From positions 1 to 64,000 of the forward strand of contig NZ_JADRHM010000002.1 in NCBI RefSeq assembly GCF_018205345.1: a DNA stretch of 64,000 nucleotides. Reading direction: 5' to 3'. Positions 17,898 to 26,845 of this stretch are shown here, piece after piece. The stretch's first letter is position 1; the number at the start of each line of letters is the position of its first letter. A model generated the notes under the pieces. The model made no database searches and had not been told where the DNA came from. It worked only from the letters and a program-made list of their open reading frames with translations. The position numbers and the translations under genes were made by a program. The stretch comes from Fusobacterium sp. DD2. Lineage in GTDB: Bacteria > Fusobacteriota > Fusobacteriia > Fusobacteriales > Fusobacteriaceae.

Positions 17898-17990
17898 ACT
17901 TACAATGTCGGGTACAAATCGTTTTAATCTCAAAAAGGATTTGTACCACAAGTAGAATACCTATACTACTTAAAGTCCAAATCTCGACAT
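17882..17990 (-). promoter_or_regulatory. Competing leader RNA pairings upstream of asnA
   Basis: Besides the terminator, the minus-strand leader can form: a hairpin over the leader stop codon (17971-17966 with 17955-17950); a 10-bp perfect hairpin (17947-17938 with 17920-17911); a closing stem ATGTCG/CGACAT (17990-17985, the two codons after the Asn run, with 17910-17905); and an 8-bp pairing GTACCCGA/TCGGGTGC (17915-17908 with 17889-17882). The last excludes both the 10-bp hairpin and the terminator, so it could act as antiterminator. Confidence 0.6.
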
Positions 17991-18041
17991 ATTATTATTA
18001 TTATTAAATTGTGCAGTTATTCCAAAAATAAGCGTTTTCAT
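17970..18041 (-). CDS. Asn-rich leader peptide of asnA
   Basis: A 23-residue reading frame, ATG at 18041 and TAA at 17970, with GGAGG 6 bases before the start. The peptide starts MKTLIFGITAQF, then has five consecutive Asn residues (all AAT codons, 17991-18005), then MSRFGL. A consensus promoter lies about 25 bases upstream and an intrinsic terminator about 70 bases downstream, just before asnA. This is the layout of ribosome-mediated attenuation: shortage of charged tRNA-Asn would stall the ribosome on the Asn run and let transcription continue. It has no features of a functional protein. No T-box signature (specifier stem, AGGGTGG core) is apparent. Confidence 0.85.
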   Translation of the reverse strand: MKTLIFGITAQFNNNNNMSRFGL

Positions 18042-18073
18042 CTTCTGCCTCCAACTATTAATATCTACCAACT

Positions 18074-18102
18074 AGGATACACTTTTTTGAAAGAAATGTC
18101 AA
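18074..18102 (-). promoter_or_regulatory. Promoter of the asnA leader
   Basis: A perfect TTGACA (18102-18097) and TATCCT (18079-18074) are 17 bases apart on the minus strand. Transcription would begin near 18067, 15 bases before the leader peptide ribosome site. Confidence 0.75.
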
Positions 18103-18141
18103 TGATTTTTTTGAAAAAATATTTTTATTTTATATTAATTG

Positions 18142-18183
18142 AAAAAGAAGTTCTAAAACTGTTTAACCAGAATTAAAACTTCT
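18142..18183 (-). terminator. Terminator of metK
   Basis: On the minus strand an 11-position stem (18183-18173 with 18156-18146, one G-U pair) ends in five T, directly after the metK stop. Confidence 0.65.
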
Positions 18184-18196
18184 CTTTTATATCAAA

Positions 18197-19360
18197 CTAT
18201 TTATTCATCTCTTCTAAAACTTCTTTTAAAGCTTCTACTTTGTTACATTTTTCCCATGGAAGATCTAAATCTGTTCTTCCTATATGTCCAAATGCTGCAA
18301 GATCTTGATATTTAAAGTTTCCACTTCTTAATTCAAGAGCTTTTTCTATTCCTCTAGGACTTAAATCAAATACTTTTGCAACAGCTTTAGCTAAATCAAT
18401 TTCACTAGCTCTTCCTGTTTTAAATGTATCTACTTTTATTGAAGTAGGTTCTACTACACCAATAGCATAAGATAATTGTACTTCACATTTATCTGCAAGG
18501 TCAGCAGCAACTATGTTTTTTGCTACCCATCTAGCAGCATATGCAGCAGATCTGTCTACTTTTGAAGGATCTTTTCCAGAAAAAGCTCCTCCACCATGTC
18601 TAAAGTATCCACCATATGTATCAACTATTATTTTTCTTCCTGTAAGGCCTGTATCACCATGTGGACCTCCGATTACGAATCTACCAGTAGGATTGATATG
18701 GTACTTGTTAACTTTGCTTGGATCAAGGTCATACGCCTCTAGAACAGGAACTATAACTTTCTCTATAACATCCTTTTTAATCTCTTCTTGAGTTACATCA
18801 GGATTATGTTGTACTGATAATACTATTGTATCAACGTGATCTATTCTTCCAAATTCATCATAAGCAAGTGTTACTTGAGATTTTGCATCTGGTCTAGCCC
18901 ATAGAAGTTCATTACTTCTAGTAAGTCTTGTAAGTCTAACAATGATTTCTCTTGCTAATACAAGTGCAAGTGGCATAAGTTCTGGAGTTTCTCTTACAGC
19001 TCCACCAAACATTATTCCCTGGTCTCCTGCTCCACCTGTATCTACTCCCATAGCGATATCTGGTGATTGAGAATGAATTGCAGATAATACTCCACAGTTT
19101 GCATCAAATCCCATTCCTTCAGAATATCCTATTTCAGCAATTTTACTTCTTACAATATCTTGAACATCTATATAAGTTGAAGTAGTAATTTCTCCACCAA
19201 CAATAACTTGTCCTGTAGTACAGAACACTTCACATGCTACTCTTGAGCTTGGGTCATCCTTAAGACATGCATCTAATACAGCATCTGATATTTGGTCTGC
19301 AACCTTATCAGGGTGTCCAGGTGATACAAATTCAGATGTAAAATAAGTTAAATTTTTCAT
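18197..19360 (-). CDS. metK: S-adenosylmethionine synthase
   Basis: A 387-residue methionine adenosyltransferase making SAM from Met and ATP in the cytoplasm. The ATP-binding [17 protein letters not shown] motif opens the protein. The central [10 protein letters not shown] hexapeptide region and the phosphate-loop [22 protein letters not shown] are intact. Length matches E. coli MetK (384). The ATG is preceded by GGAGG. It stands alone between its own terminator and a SAM-I riboswitch, so its product represses its own synthesis. A consensus promoter lies beyond the riboswitch. Confidence 0.98.
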   Translation of the reverse strand: MKNLTYFTSEFVSPGHPDKVADQISDAVLDACLKDDPSSRVACEVFCTTGQVIVGGEITTSTYIDVQDIVRSKIAEIGYSEGMGFDANCGVLSAIHSQSPDIAMGVDTGGAGDQGIMFGGAVRETPELMPLALVLAREIIVRLTRLTRSNELLWARPDAKSQVTLAYDEFGRIDHVDTIVLSVQHNPDVTQEEIKKDVIEKVIVPVLEAYDLDPSKVNKYHINPTGRFVIGGPHGDTGLTGRKIIVDTYGGYFRHGGGAFSGKDPSKVDRSAAYAARWVAKNIVAADLADKCEVQLSYAIGVVEPTSIKVDTFKTGRASEIDLAKAVAKVFDLSPRGIEKALELRSGNFKYQDLAAFGHIGRTDLDLPWEKCNKVEALKEVLEEMNK

Positions 19361-19413
19361 TTTTTCCTCCTCTAATTTTTAAACAGCTCTAACCACAAAA
19401 TCTCCAAAGGCAT

Positions 19414-19556
19414 AAAAAAATCCCTTCATCCTCTGATAGATGAAGGGAATATATAACAATTTTATATTCCATCTATCAGGAGTTAGCACCACACTTCATA
19501 AAAAGCAGGTTGCTGAGATGTCACAGGGCCGGTCCCTCAATCTCTCTTGATGGTTA
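19414..19556 (-). promoter_or_regulatory. SAM-I (S-box) riboswitch of metK
   Basis: On the minus strand the conserved S-box elements occur in order: CCATCAAGAGAG (P1 5' side), GAGGGACCGGCCCTGTGA, CAGCAACC, GTGCTAACTCC, and a P1 3' side pairing with CCATC (19554-19550 with 19473-19469). Then a strong terminator follows (19448-19439 with 19430-19421, seven T). The sequence GATAGATG after the aptamer can pair with CATCTATC and so form the competing antiterminator. With SAM bound, P1 holds and transcription stops before metK. Confidence 0.95.
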
Positions 19557-19590
19557 AATACGATTTTTAATATTTCATTTTACGTGTAGC

Positions 19591-19619
19591 ATTATAACAG
19601 TAAAATGTAAAATTGTCAA
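19591..19619 (-). promoter_or_regulatory. Promoter of the metK riboswitch unit
   Basis: Perfect TTGACA (19619-19614) and perfect TATAAT (19596-19591) with a 17-base spacer on the minus strand, about 30 bases before the S-box. This is the best match to consensus in the window. Confidence 0.88.
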
Positions 19620-19627
19620 TTATTTTC

Positions 19628-21169
19628 TTATTTTTTTATTTGTCTTACAACGTCTACTACAGATCCATCTCTATATTGAACTACAGCAACAATTCTGTCT
19701 TCAAATTTGATTGGTTCTTCTTTTCCACACATAGACTCAGCTATTTCTTTTAATTCTTCAATAGTTTTTATTGGAAGATTTGAGTTTTTAAATCTTTCAA
19801 TTAAGTCTTTTCTAAGTGGATTGATAGCTATACCTCTTTCAGTAACTAGAACGTCTACAGTTTCTCCTGGAGTAGTTACTGTTGTGATTCTGTCTTTAAC
19901 AACAGAGATTCTTGCGTTAACTAATTGAGAAACGATGATACATAATTTAGCTCCTGCTGCAGTATCACTGTGTCCTCCTGATCCTCCCATGATTACTCCG
20001 TCAGATCCTGTTGTAACGTTAACGTTGAAGTTAGTATCCATTTCTGTAGCACCTAAGATAACAACGTCAAGTTTGTTTACTACTGAACCTTTGTTGTTAG
20101 CATTTGCATACATAGATGCAGACATTTTTAAGTGGTTAGCATTTTCTTTTGCTGATTTTATAGCGTTAAGGTCAAAACATTGTACGTCAAATAGAGCTTT
20201 GAATAATCCTTCTTTGAACATATCAACGATGTATCCAGTGATTCCTCCAGCTGCGAAACTTCCTACAATATTTTTCTCTTTCATTAATTTTTTAACTTCA
20301 GCTGCAACTGCAAGAGATATTCCTCCAGCTCCAGTTTGGAAACTCATTCCTTCTTTTAAGTATCCTGATTGTTCGATGAATTTAGCTGTTAAGTCAGCAA
20401 CTTTTAATCCAATAGGGTTTTTAGTAATTTGAGTTGTACCAGAAACTATTCCTTTTGGATCTCCTATAGCATCTATAACTAATACATGGTCAATTAAAGT
20501 TTGGTTGATTTCAATAGTTGTATTAGGGAAAGGAACAAGATTATCTGTTATTGCTACAACAACCTTTGCATTTTCAACGTCTGAGTGTGCATATCCTAAA
20601 GATCCACAAGCTGATTTTCCATCTACTCCGTTGATGTTTCCATATTCGTCACATGTAGGTGCTGCAACAAAAGCTATATCAACTTCAACTTCTCCAGTTT
20701 CCATTATTCTAGCTCTTCCACCGTGTGTATGCATTACTGCTGGTTTTTGAAGTTTTCCCTCAGATATTGCTTGAGCAACTGGACCTGACATATATCCAGC
20801 ATATATTTGAGTTACAATACCTTTTTCCATATATTCTACTACAGGTTTATGGCATGGGAAAATTGAACTTGCTACAAGAGTAATATCTTTGTATCCTCTC
20901 TTAACTATTTCAGCCATTACTAAGTTTAATACATAGTCTCCATTTCTTAAATGGTGATGAAATGAAATTGTCATTCCATCTTTTAATGGTAATTTATCCA
21001 TTAAAGTTGCTAAATCTTTTTGTAATTTATTATCTTTGTGAGTTACAGTTTTAAAAGTGTAGTTCTTTTTCATAACTCCAGTTGTATTTGCAAGATACCC
21101 GTTATATTGAGTAACTTTTCCGTATCCTTCTATAAACTCAGGAACTTCTCTTCCTAGAACGTTTTTCAT
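19628..21169 (-). CDS. citF: CitF-type lyase alpha subunit (citrate or citramalate CoA-transferase)
   Basis: A 513-residue protein of the citrate lyase alpha-subunit family, which swaps acetyl for citryl (or citramalyl) on the acyl carrier protein. Family motifs include SFHHHLRNGDYVLN, MHTHGGRARIMETGEVEVDIAF, and GGSGGHSDTAAGAKLCI. Length matches E. coli CitF (510). The gene ends an operon that begins with glutamate mutase and methylaspartate ammonia-lyase, so the natural substrate here is probably citramalate rather than citrate. It follows citE by 23 bases; a GAGGTG site precedes the ATG. No citC, citX or citG is in the window. Confidence 0.93.
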   Translation of the reverse strand: MKNVLGREVPEFIEGYGKVTQYNGYLANTTGVMKKNYTFKTVTHKDNKLQKDLATLMDKLPLKDGMTISFHHHLRNGDYVLNLVMAEIVKRGYKDITLVASSIFPCHKPVVEYMEKGIVTQIYAGYMSGPVAQAISEGKLQKPAVMHTHGGRARIMETGEVEVDIAFVAAPTCDEYGNINGVDGKSACGSLGYAHSDVENAKVVVAITDNLVPFPNTTIEINQTLIDHVLVIDAIGDPKGIVSGTTQITKNPIGLKVADLTAKFIEQSGYLKEGMSFQTGAGGISLAVAAEVKKLMKEKNIVGSFAAGGITGYIVDMFKEGLFKALFDVQCFDLNAIKSAKENANHLKMSASMYANANNKGSVVNKLDVVILGATEMDTNFNVNVTTGSDGVIMGGSGGHSDTAAGAKLCIIVSQLVNARISVVKDRITTVTTPGETVDVLVTERGIAINPLRKDLIERFKNSNLPIKTIEELKEIAESMCGKEEPIKFEDRIVAVVQYRDGSVVDVVRQIKK

Positions 21170-21192
21170 TTATAAACACCTCGCCTTAATAA

Positions 21193-22065
21193 TTAATCAA
21201 TAAGTCCCATTAATTTCGCCATATCTAATGTATGAATAGCTCTGTTGATAATAGGAAGGTCAACCATTTTTCCATCAAGTGAAAATACTCCAAGTCCTTG
21301 TTTAGCAGCGTCTTCTTTAGCAGCCATAACTCTTTGAGCGTGGTTGATTTCTGCTGCTGATGGAGCATATACACTGTGAATAGTATCGATTTGTCTTGGG
21401 TTTATACTTAATTTTCCTGTAAATCCAAGCATTTTAGCTTTTAAAGTGTCAGCTATTAATCCATCGTAGTCATTTGTATCTGTAAATGGAGTATCTATAG
21501 CATCAACTTTACATGCTTTACAAGCATTTATAATTTTAGTTCTTGCATATAGAAGTTCATCAGATGCTTTTGTTCTCTTAACTCCTAAATCCACAGCCAA
21601 GTCTTCTCCTCCTAATAAAACAGAGATAATTCTTGGGCTTGCTTTAATAGTTTCGTATACTTTTTCTACTCCGTAAGTAGTTTCTACTAATGGGTGAACT
21701 TTTATTGAGTTATGTTCAAATCCCATTTCTTCTTCTATTTTAGTTAATCTCTTATCTAATTCTGCTACGTCTTCTGGACAAGCTTTTGGAAGTAATATAG
21801 CATCTGGTTTAAGTCTTGCTATAACATCCACGTCTTTATCTGCATAAGGTGTAGATAAAGGATTTATTCTTACAACTACTTCTACTTCATCATAGCTCAT
21901 AGTTTTTAATGCTTCGCTGATAAGTACTCTTGCAGCATCTTTTTCTGTAAGTGCAACAGCATCTTCTAAGTCAAATATAACAGCATCTGATCCGAAAACA
22001 GCAGCTGTTTGAAGCATCCCTGGGTTATTTCCAGGCATAAATAACATTGTTCTTCTTAATTTCAC
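21193..22065 (-). CDS. citE: CitE-type lyase beta subunit (citryl/citramalyl-ACP lyase)
   Basis: A 290-residue HpcH/HpaI-CitE family lyase, which cleaves the acyl-ACP thioester to an oxo-acid plus acetyl-ACP. Motifs are RRTMLFMPGNNPGML, SDAVIFDLEDAVALTEKDAAR (metal-binding region), and VLLGGEDLAVDLG. It starts with GTG at 22065, 7 bases after GAGGTG. With citramalate the products would be pyruvate and acetate, the last step of the methylaspartate pathway encoded just upstream. It lies between citD and citF on one transcript. Confidence 0.93.
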   Translation of the reverse strand: MKLRRTMLFMPGNNPGMLQTAAVFGSDAVIFDLEDAVALTEKDAARVLISEALKTMSYDEVEVVVRINPLSTPYADKDVDVIARLKPDAILLPKACPEDVAELDKRLTKIEEEMGFEHNSIKVHPLVETTYGVEKVYETIKASPRIISVLLGGEDLAVDLGVKRTKASDELLYARTKIINACKACKVDAIDTPFTDTNDYDGLIADTLKAKMLGFTGKLSINPRQIDTIHSVYAPSAAEINHAQRVMAAKEDAAKQGLGVFSLDGKMVDLPIINRAIHTLDMAKLMGLID

Positions 22066-22100
22066 AATAAAACACCTCTCATAAAATGAATAATAGAATA

Positions 22101-22361
22101 TTATAAACTTCTAGCTACAGCAGCTTCGATTCTAGCTCTAATAGTATAGTCAAGAGCTCCTTTGTCTTGAGCTTGTACCTGTACGCTATCAATACCAAGT
22201 TCTAAAAGTTTAGCTTTTATAACCTCTCTGATATGGTCACCAAACTGTTTTTCTACAGTACTTTCTAATTCTATTTCAATCCCATCTTCAGAAGGAGTAA
22301 GAATTAAGAATATATCATTTGATTCTAAAGTTCCACATTTTGCAGCTTTCTTTATAGTCAT
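22101..22361 (-). CDS. citD: CitD-type acyl carrier protein (gamma subunit)
   Basis: An 86-residue acyl carrier protein of citrate lyase type. The prosthetic group attaches to Ser14 in the conserved GTLESND. SSVEKQFGD-like STVEKQFGDHIREVI and the C-terminal DKGALDYTIRARIEAA also match CitD. In known systems the cofactor is phosphoribosyl-dephospho-CoA, added by CitG/CitX, which are not in this window. GAGGTG precedes the ATG. A hairpin separates it from mal upstream. Confidence 0.93.
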   Translation of the reverse strand: MTIKKAAKCGTLESNDIFLILTPSEDGIEIELESTVEKQFGDHIREVIKAKLLELGIDSVQVQAQDKGALDYTIRARIEAAVARSL

Positions 22362-22388
22362 TTACTTCACCTCATCATAATTAAAGGA

Positions 22389-22413
22389 AAAAGGTAGTCA
22401 TAAACTACCTTTC
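22389..22413 (-). terminator. Intercistronic hairpin between mal and citD
   Basis: A 9-bp stem (22412-22404 with 22398-22390 on the minus strand) followed by a short T run. It lies between mal and citD in an otherwise continuous operon, so it is probably a partial terminator or an mRNA end-stabilising stem. Confidence 0.55.
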
Positions 22414-22445
22414 CCATAAGTTTATTATTAATTTTTAAAAGAAAA

Positions 22446-23693
22446 CTATTTATTTTTTCTTCTATTTACTAAAGCTTCAACTCTTCCCATTTCGTTGAAT
22501 ACGATCATGAATCCTTCGTCAACACCCATTCCTGGTTTAGCTAGTACTTGAAGAGCTCCACATGCCATACCGATGTTAGTAGTAACTTCAGCAGATCTGT
22601 TAGTTTCGTTACAAGTTCCTCCACAGTAAGATCCGATTCCTACTTTGTTACAGTAAAGGATAGCGTCAGCGATGTTGTTAACTCCTCCTAAGTCTGGAGT
22701 TTTTATTTGTACAACGTGTCCAGCTTTTTTGTCTGCGAATAATTTGATGTCTTCTAAAGTATTACACCATTCGTCAGCAACTAATTCTGCTCCAATTCCT
22801 CTTCCGTCGATTTCTGCTCTTAAAGCTGCCATAGCTTCGATTTGTTTATCTCTATCTTCAACGTCCATAGGTCCTTCTATTCTTAATTTGAATGGTTTTG
22901 CAGCTTCAACTAAAGTAGCGATGTAATCAGCCATTTTTTTAGTATCGCAATCAAATGCTGCTCCGATTGTTCCATAAACGTCAATGTGGAAAATTGGGTT
23001 GTAATCTTCGTTAGTTCTTTTTGCTAAGATTCTGTCTCTTAACCATTTAACGTAGTCAAGTAAGATTTCTCCTTTTTCTCCTAATTTTTCTTTTACGTTG
23101 TTAATTAAAGCGTGAGGTAAAACGTCAGCACCTTTAATTATCATTTTGTCAGCATTTTCATATCTGTTGTCTCCAGATTGAGTGAATATAGGTCTTCTAG
23201 TAATTTCTAATCCTGTATTGTAATCTTTTTGGATAACTTCTGCCATAGTTACTTTTCTAGCTTTTGCAACTGCATCTAGTAAAGCTTGAGTTATTCCGTA
23301 TCTGATAGCTGTATGCATTCTTTTTCCATCTATTTTCATAGAGTCGAATTCTTCAGCTAATGATTTAAAGTTGTCTAATTCTCTTCCTATTAATTTTGGA
23401 GCGATTTCTTTCTCGATAACTGGGATGAAATCTTTAGCTAGGAATAATGGGTCTCTTCCTCCTGCACCTGAGTATTGAACTGCTGCACAGTCTCCGAAAG
23501 CCACTTGACCATCTTCAAGAATTAATTGAACAGAGATTGATTCTCCTGCTTGTCTGATGTTTTCAAATCCTGGAGTTACAGTTTCTCCTAAATAGAACAT
23601 ACCATCATGTCCTGCTCCTGCTTTTATAGCTCTTTGGTCATCAAAATAGAATCCAGTTTTTCCTGCTGAACAAACTACATCTATAATTTTCAT
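22446..23693 (-). CDS. mal: Methylaspartate ammonia-lyase
   Basis: A 415-residue enolase-superfamily enzyme that converts (2S,3S)-3-methylaspartate to mesaconate and ammonia, close to the clostridial enzyme in length (413). Signature segments are MKIIDVVCSAGKTGFYFDDQ, FHIDVYG, RIEGPMD, ELVADEWCNT (metal-binding Asp/Glu ends of strands) and QIKTPDLGG, containing the catalytic Lys. An in-frame start at 23750 would add residues unlike the family. The ATG at 23693 has AGGAGG before it. It follows glmE by about 170 bases, in which a hairpin sits. Confidence 0.96.
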   Translation of the reverse strand: MKIIDVVCSAGKTGFYFDDQRAIKAGAGHDGMFYLGETVTPGFENIRQAGESISVQLILEDGQVAFGDCAAVQYSGAGGRDPLFLAKDFIPVIEKEIAPKLIGRELDNFKSLAEEFDSMKIDGKRMHTAIRYGITQALLDAVAKARKVTMAEVIQKDYNTGLEITRRPIFTQSGDNRYENADKMIIKGADVLPHALINNVKEKLGEKGEILLDYVKWLRDRILAKRTNEDYNPIFHIDVYGTIGAAFDCDTKKMADYIATLVEAAKPFKLRIEGPMDVEDRDKQIEAMAALRAEIDGRGIGAELVADEWCNTLEDIKLFADKKAGHVVQIKTPDLGGVNNIADAILYCNKVGIGSYCGGTCNETNRSAEVTTNIGMACGALQVLAKPGMGVDEGFMIVFNEMGRVEALVNRRKNK

Positions 23694-23723
23694 ATATATT
23701 CCTCCTAAAGTATTTTTGTAAAG

Positions 23724-23756
23724 GTTGAGGGCGATGTGTATCATCCCCAACCTCTC
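23724..23756 (-). other. Imperfect hairpin between glmE and mal
   Basis: GGTTG and GGGATG on the minus strand can pair with CATC and CAACC further along, with internal mismatches, in the untranslated gap between glmE and mal. It lacks a clear T run. It could stabilise or process the message. Confidence 0.35.
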
Positions 23757-23867
23757 TATATTATTATTAACCTAATTTTATAAAAAATGCAACAATTATA
23801 TATAACTTGCTAATATATAATATATATCATTCATTAGATATATACTACATATTCTCTCAGATTATAC

Positions 23868-25325
23868 TTATTTTCCTTCTGGTCTTCCAATTAATGTTCC
23901 TTTACCAACTGCGAATATATCGTCAACTGTCATTTGGAAATTAACAGGTCTTCCTTCGTATTTTCCTCTTTCTTCTAATTGAGCTTTATTGTAGTCAATT
24001 AATTCTTTTGTGAATGGAACGTTTCCAACTGATAGGTATCTTACTTTTCCTACGTTGTCTCTAGCTGGCATCATTTTACCTGCGTTGTAGATTGATGGAG
24101 CGAATGGAACGTCTAGTACACCTTGTTCGAATGCTTTAACGATTCCTACTGCCCAGTCTCCATTTCCTAATTCATAAACTTTATCTAAGATACATTTAGT
24201 TTCAGCTTTGATTATTCTGATATCTTCTTCTAATTCAGGTGAAGATGATAATTGTTGTCCTCTAAGTAGGTTTAATACCATCTTAGTTGCTCTGATTCCT
24301 GCAGCGTTAGCTTCTTTTGTAGGTACTCCAATTGCTTCGTGAGGAGTTTTTACGATAACTTTAGTTGCTCCAGATAATGCAGCAGCAGAAGCTCCATTTG
24401 AAATTACTCCAAATGCTTTTGCTTCATCTTCAGGGAATCCTCCCATCCATTGGTGGAATACAGTTGTTAATTCGATTCCTTTGTATCCTTGTTTGTCGAA
24501 GTATTCATTTGCTTGTTCTTCTAATGCTCTGATTGCAGCGATGTCTTGGATTAAGTTTCCACATTGTCCATATCCTAGAGTTATACTCTTAACACCTTGT
24601 TCTGCAGCTAGTAATCCTTCAAGAATTCCAACAGCATTTGACATTGAAGGTGGTACTAATGTTCCTGTTAATGGTCCGAATGGTTCTCTGTTTATTGATA
24701 CTCCATGTTCTTCATACCATCCAACTAGTCTGTCAACATATTGCCAGTCGATTATTGTTTTTTCTATTGAAACGTTTTTAGCGTAAGGAACGTTATAAGA
24801 AATTCCTCCACCTTCGTTTGAAGTGAATCCAGCAGCCATCATGATTTCAGATAGTAATCTAGCATCTGGAGTTCCGTGTCTTAATTGTAAAGGTAGGTTA
24901 GTAGCTTCAACAACTTCTCTACATCCTTTAACTCCGTGGTTAACACCTGGGAATCCATTAAGAAGTGATCTTCCAGCTTTTTTAGATTCTTCTATACCTC
25001 TTTCACAGTTTTCATATTTATTTTGTCTAGTGTATGAGTCGATTGTACTTGGTAGTAAATCTGCTCCACCTTCTTTATCTAGGAAGTTTAGTAATTCTAT
25101 ATGTTGTTCAATTAGTGCAACCCCTGCTCTAGGTTGTGCTAATGTTATTCCTCTGTTTTTTGCGTCCATTAATTTTTTAGCAAAGCTTTTTGATGCAGGA
25201 AGTGATTTGTGATATTTTACAGCTTCTTCTAAGTCAACTTCTGCCCCTGTAGGCCATCCTTTTAAAACTTCTTCTCTCATTTGGAAGAACTCTTCTTCAG
25301 TCCATTTTCTAAATTTAAGTTTCAT
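23868..25325 (-). CDS. glmE: Glutamate mutase epsilon subunit
   Basis: A 485-residue catalytic subunit of coenzyme B12-dependent glutamate mutase (methylaspartate mutase), which rearranges L-glutamate to (2S,3S)-3-methylaspartate. Conserved segments are [50 protein letters not shown] and [21 protein letters not shown]; length equals the clostridial enzyme (483). It forms the active site together with cobalamin held by GlmS. AGGAGG precedes the ATG. Order glmS-glmL-glmE-mal is the classical one. Confidence 0.97.
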   Translation of the reverse strand: MKLKFRKWTEEEFFQMREEVLKGWPTGAEVDLEEAVKYHKSLPASKSFAKKLMDAKNRGITLAQPRAGVALIEQHIELLNFLDKEGGADLLPSTIDSYTRQNKYENCERGIEESKKAGRSLLNGFPGVNHGVKGCREVVEATNLPLQLRHGTPDARLLSEIMMAAGFTSNEGGGISYNVPYAKNVSIEKTIIDWQYVDRLVGWYEEHGVSINREPFGPLTGTLVPPSMSNAVGILEGLLAAEQGVKSITLGYGQCGNLIQDIAAIRALEEQANEYFDKQGYKGIELTTVFHQWMGGFPEDEAKAFGVISNGASAAALSGATKVIVKTPHEAIGVPTKEANAAGIRATKMVLNLLRGQQLSSSPELEEDIRIIKAETKCILDKVYELGNGDWAVGIVKAFEQGVLDVPFAPSIYNAGKMMPARDNVGKVRYLSVGNVPFTKELIDYNKAQLEERGKYEGRPVNFQMTVDDIFAVGKGTLIGRPEGK

Positions 25326-25357
25326 TTATTAAATAATCCTCCTTGATTTTTTCATTA

Positions 25358-26776
25358 CTAATTTTCTGCTTTAGCTTCTACTAAGTATTTTTTCATTACT
25401 CTTATTGCCACTTCAGGATAATCCTGAGCTAATAATCCCATAGAAGATAAGATATAAGTTTTATCTACTAGGAATTTAGGGTTCAATGGTTTTAAATGAA
25501 CAGGGTCATTTTCATTGAAATTTCCAGCTTTTAATATTCCACCTGGATTTAAGCTGTGAATTATAACTCCTCCTGTACCTATAACATATGGAGTTTCAAT
25601 TAAGTCTTTTCCATTTTGATTAAACATTGTTCCCATTGGTGTGTATACGCATTCTAGTACTCCACAGTGTCTTGTCATAGCAAGCTCAGTTGCAGCCATT
25701 GCCATTGCTTCATCAAATCTGATTTCTTCTTCAGTTTGAGGAACAATTCTAATGTTCTCAAATCTACGTTTACACTCTGATTTTACGTCTACTTTTTTCA
25801 ATGAATCATGTAGATAGTTTCTGATTTTTCTAGTTCCAGCAGCTTCTAGAAGTGCTAGAGCAGAATATCTCATTCCTAAGTCTCCCTCAACAGTTCTCTT
25901 AGCAAATGGTTCTTCTAATCCTTTTATCATTACTGAAGGTTTAGTAGGTTCTCCTTTTGCAATTGAGTGAATATCTGTAGTAGCTCCACCGATGTCAACG
26001 ACTATTAAGTCTCCTATACCTTCTTCATCATCAGTTCCTGTTGAAAGAATTTCAGCCGCTTTTAGTACCGCAGCAGGAGTAGGCATTAAAATTCCTCTTA
26101 TAAACTCTTCTGCCTGTTTCATTCCTTTTGCTTCAACTATTCTATTCATAAATACCTTACGTATTTCCTCTCTACAAGGTTCTACGTTAAGTTTATTTAT
26201 AAATGGCATAACGTTTTCTGCAATGTAATAGTCTATCCCAGCTGTTTTAAATACCTCTTCAATTTCGTCAATAGCTGCTTTATTTCCAGCCACAACTACT
26301 GGTACCTTAATCTGATGCTCAGCAATCATTTTTGCGTTGTGAATTATACATTCCTTGTTTCCACCATCTGTTCCACCAGCTAACAATATTATATCCAAAG
26401 CTGTGTTTTCAATTTCTTCCATCTCTCTGTGGTTTAGTTCATAAGAGTAAGTTTTGATTACTCTGGCACCTGCACCAAGAGCTGCTTTCTTTGCAGCTTC
26501 AGCTGTTAGATCAGGAACAAGCCCTATAGCAATCATCTTAAGGCCTCCTGCAGCAGATGAACATGCAGTTTTACCTACGAATTCGATTTGATCAAAATCA
26601 ATTTTTTTACTGATTTCGGCTTTTAACTTTGTATAAGCCTTTTCAAATCCTATCATAATGTCATCTTCTACAGTGGTAATATCTTTGGCAGTAGCAAGGA
26701 TAACTTCGTTGTCCATATCAACAGCTGTTAACTTAGTATATGTACTTCCGAAATCTATAGCTAAGTAAACTTTCAT
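25358..26776 (-). CDS. glmL: GlmL/MutL protein of the glutamate mutase operon
   Basis: A 472-residue actin-fold ATPase (ASKHA superfamily) found between glmS and glmE, thought to help assemble or reactivate the B12 enzyme. The phosphate motif AIDFGSTYTKLTAVD is near the N-terminus, a second IVVDIGGATTDIHS lies near residue 265, and LLAGGTDGG is also present. I take the ATG at 26776; the GTG at 26785 lies closer to the ribosome site. Intact, with no sign of truncation. Confidence 0.95.
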   Translation of the reverse strand: MKVYLAIDFGSTYTKLTAVDMDNEVILATAKDITTVEDDIMIGFEKAYTKLKAEISKKIDFDQIEFVGKTACSSAAGGLKMIAIGLVPDLTAEAAKKAALGAGARVIKTYSYELNHREMEEIENTALDIILLAGGTDGGNKECIIHNAKMIAEHQIKVPVVVAGNKAAIDEIEEVFKTAGIDYYIAENVMPFINKLNVEPCREEIRKVFMNRIVEAKGMKQAEEFIRGILMPTPAAVLKAAEILSTGTDDEEGIGDLIVVDIGGATTDIHSIAKGEPTKPSVMIKGLEEPFAKRTVEGDLGMRYSALALLEAAGTRKIRNYLHDSLKKVDVKSECKRRFENIRIVPQTEEEIRFDEAMAMAATELAMTRHCGVLECVYTPMGTMFNQNGKDLIETPYVIGTGGVIIHSLNPGGILKAGNFNENDPVHLKPLNPKFLVDKTYILSSMGLLAQDYPEVAIRVMKKYLVEAKAEN

Positions 26777-26845
26777 AATTACCACTCTCTTCTAAAATAA
26801 TATTTTGTACACTATAATCTGTATTTTTTAAAATTTTTATTTAAA

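Noticed and set aside
17882-18060. T-box in the asnA leader
   Set aside because: GGGTGCAACCG near the terminator faintly recalls the T-box core, but the full AGGGTGG element, specifier stem and AG-bulge are missing, whereas an Asn-coding peptide with a ribosome site is present.
19628-22361. citDEF as a citrate fermentation operon
   Set aside because: No citC, citX, citG, citrate carrier or oxaloacetate decarboxylase is near; the genes instead follow methylaspartate ammonia-lyase, which points to citramalate.
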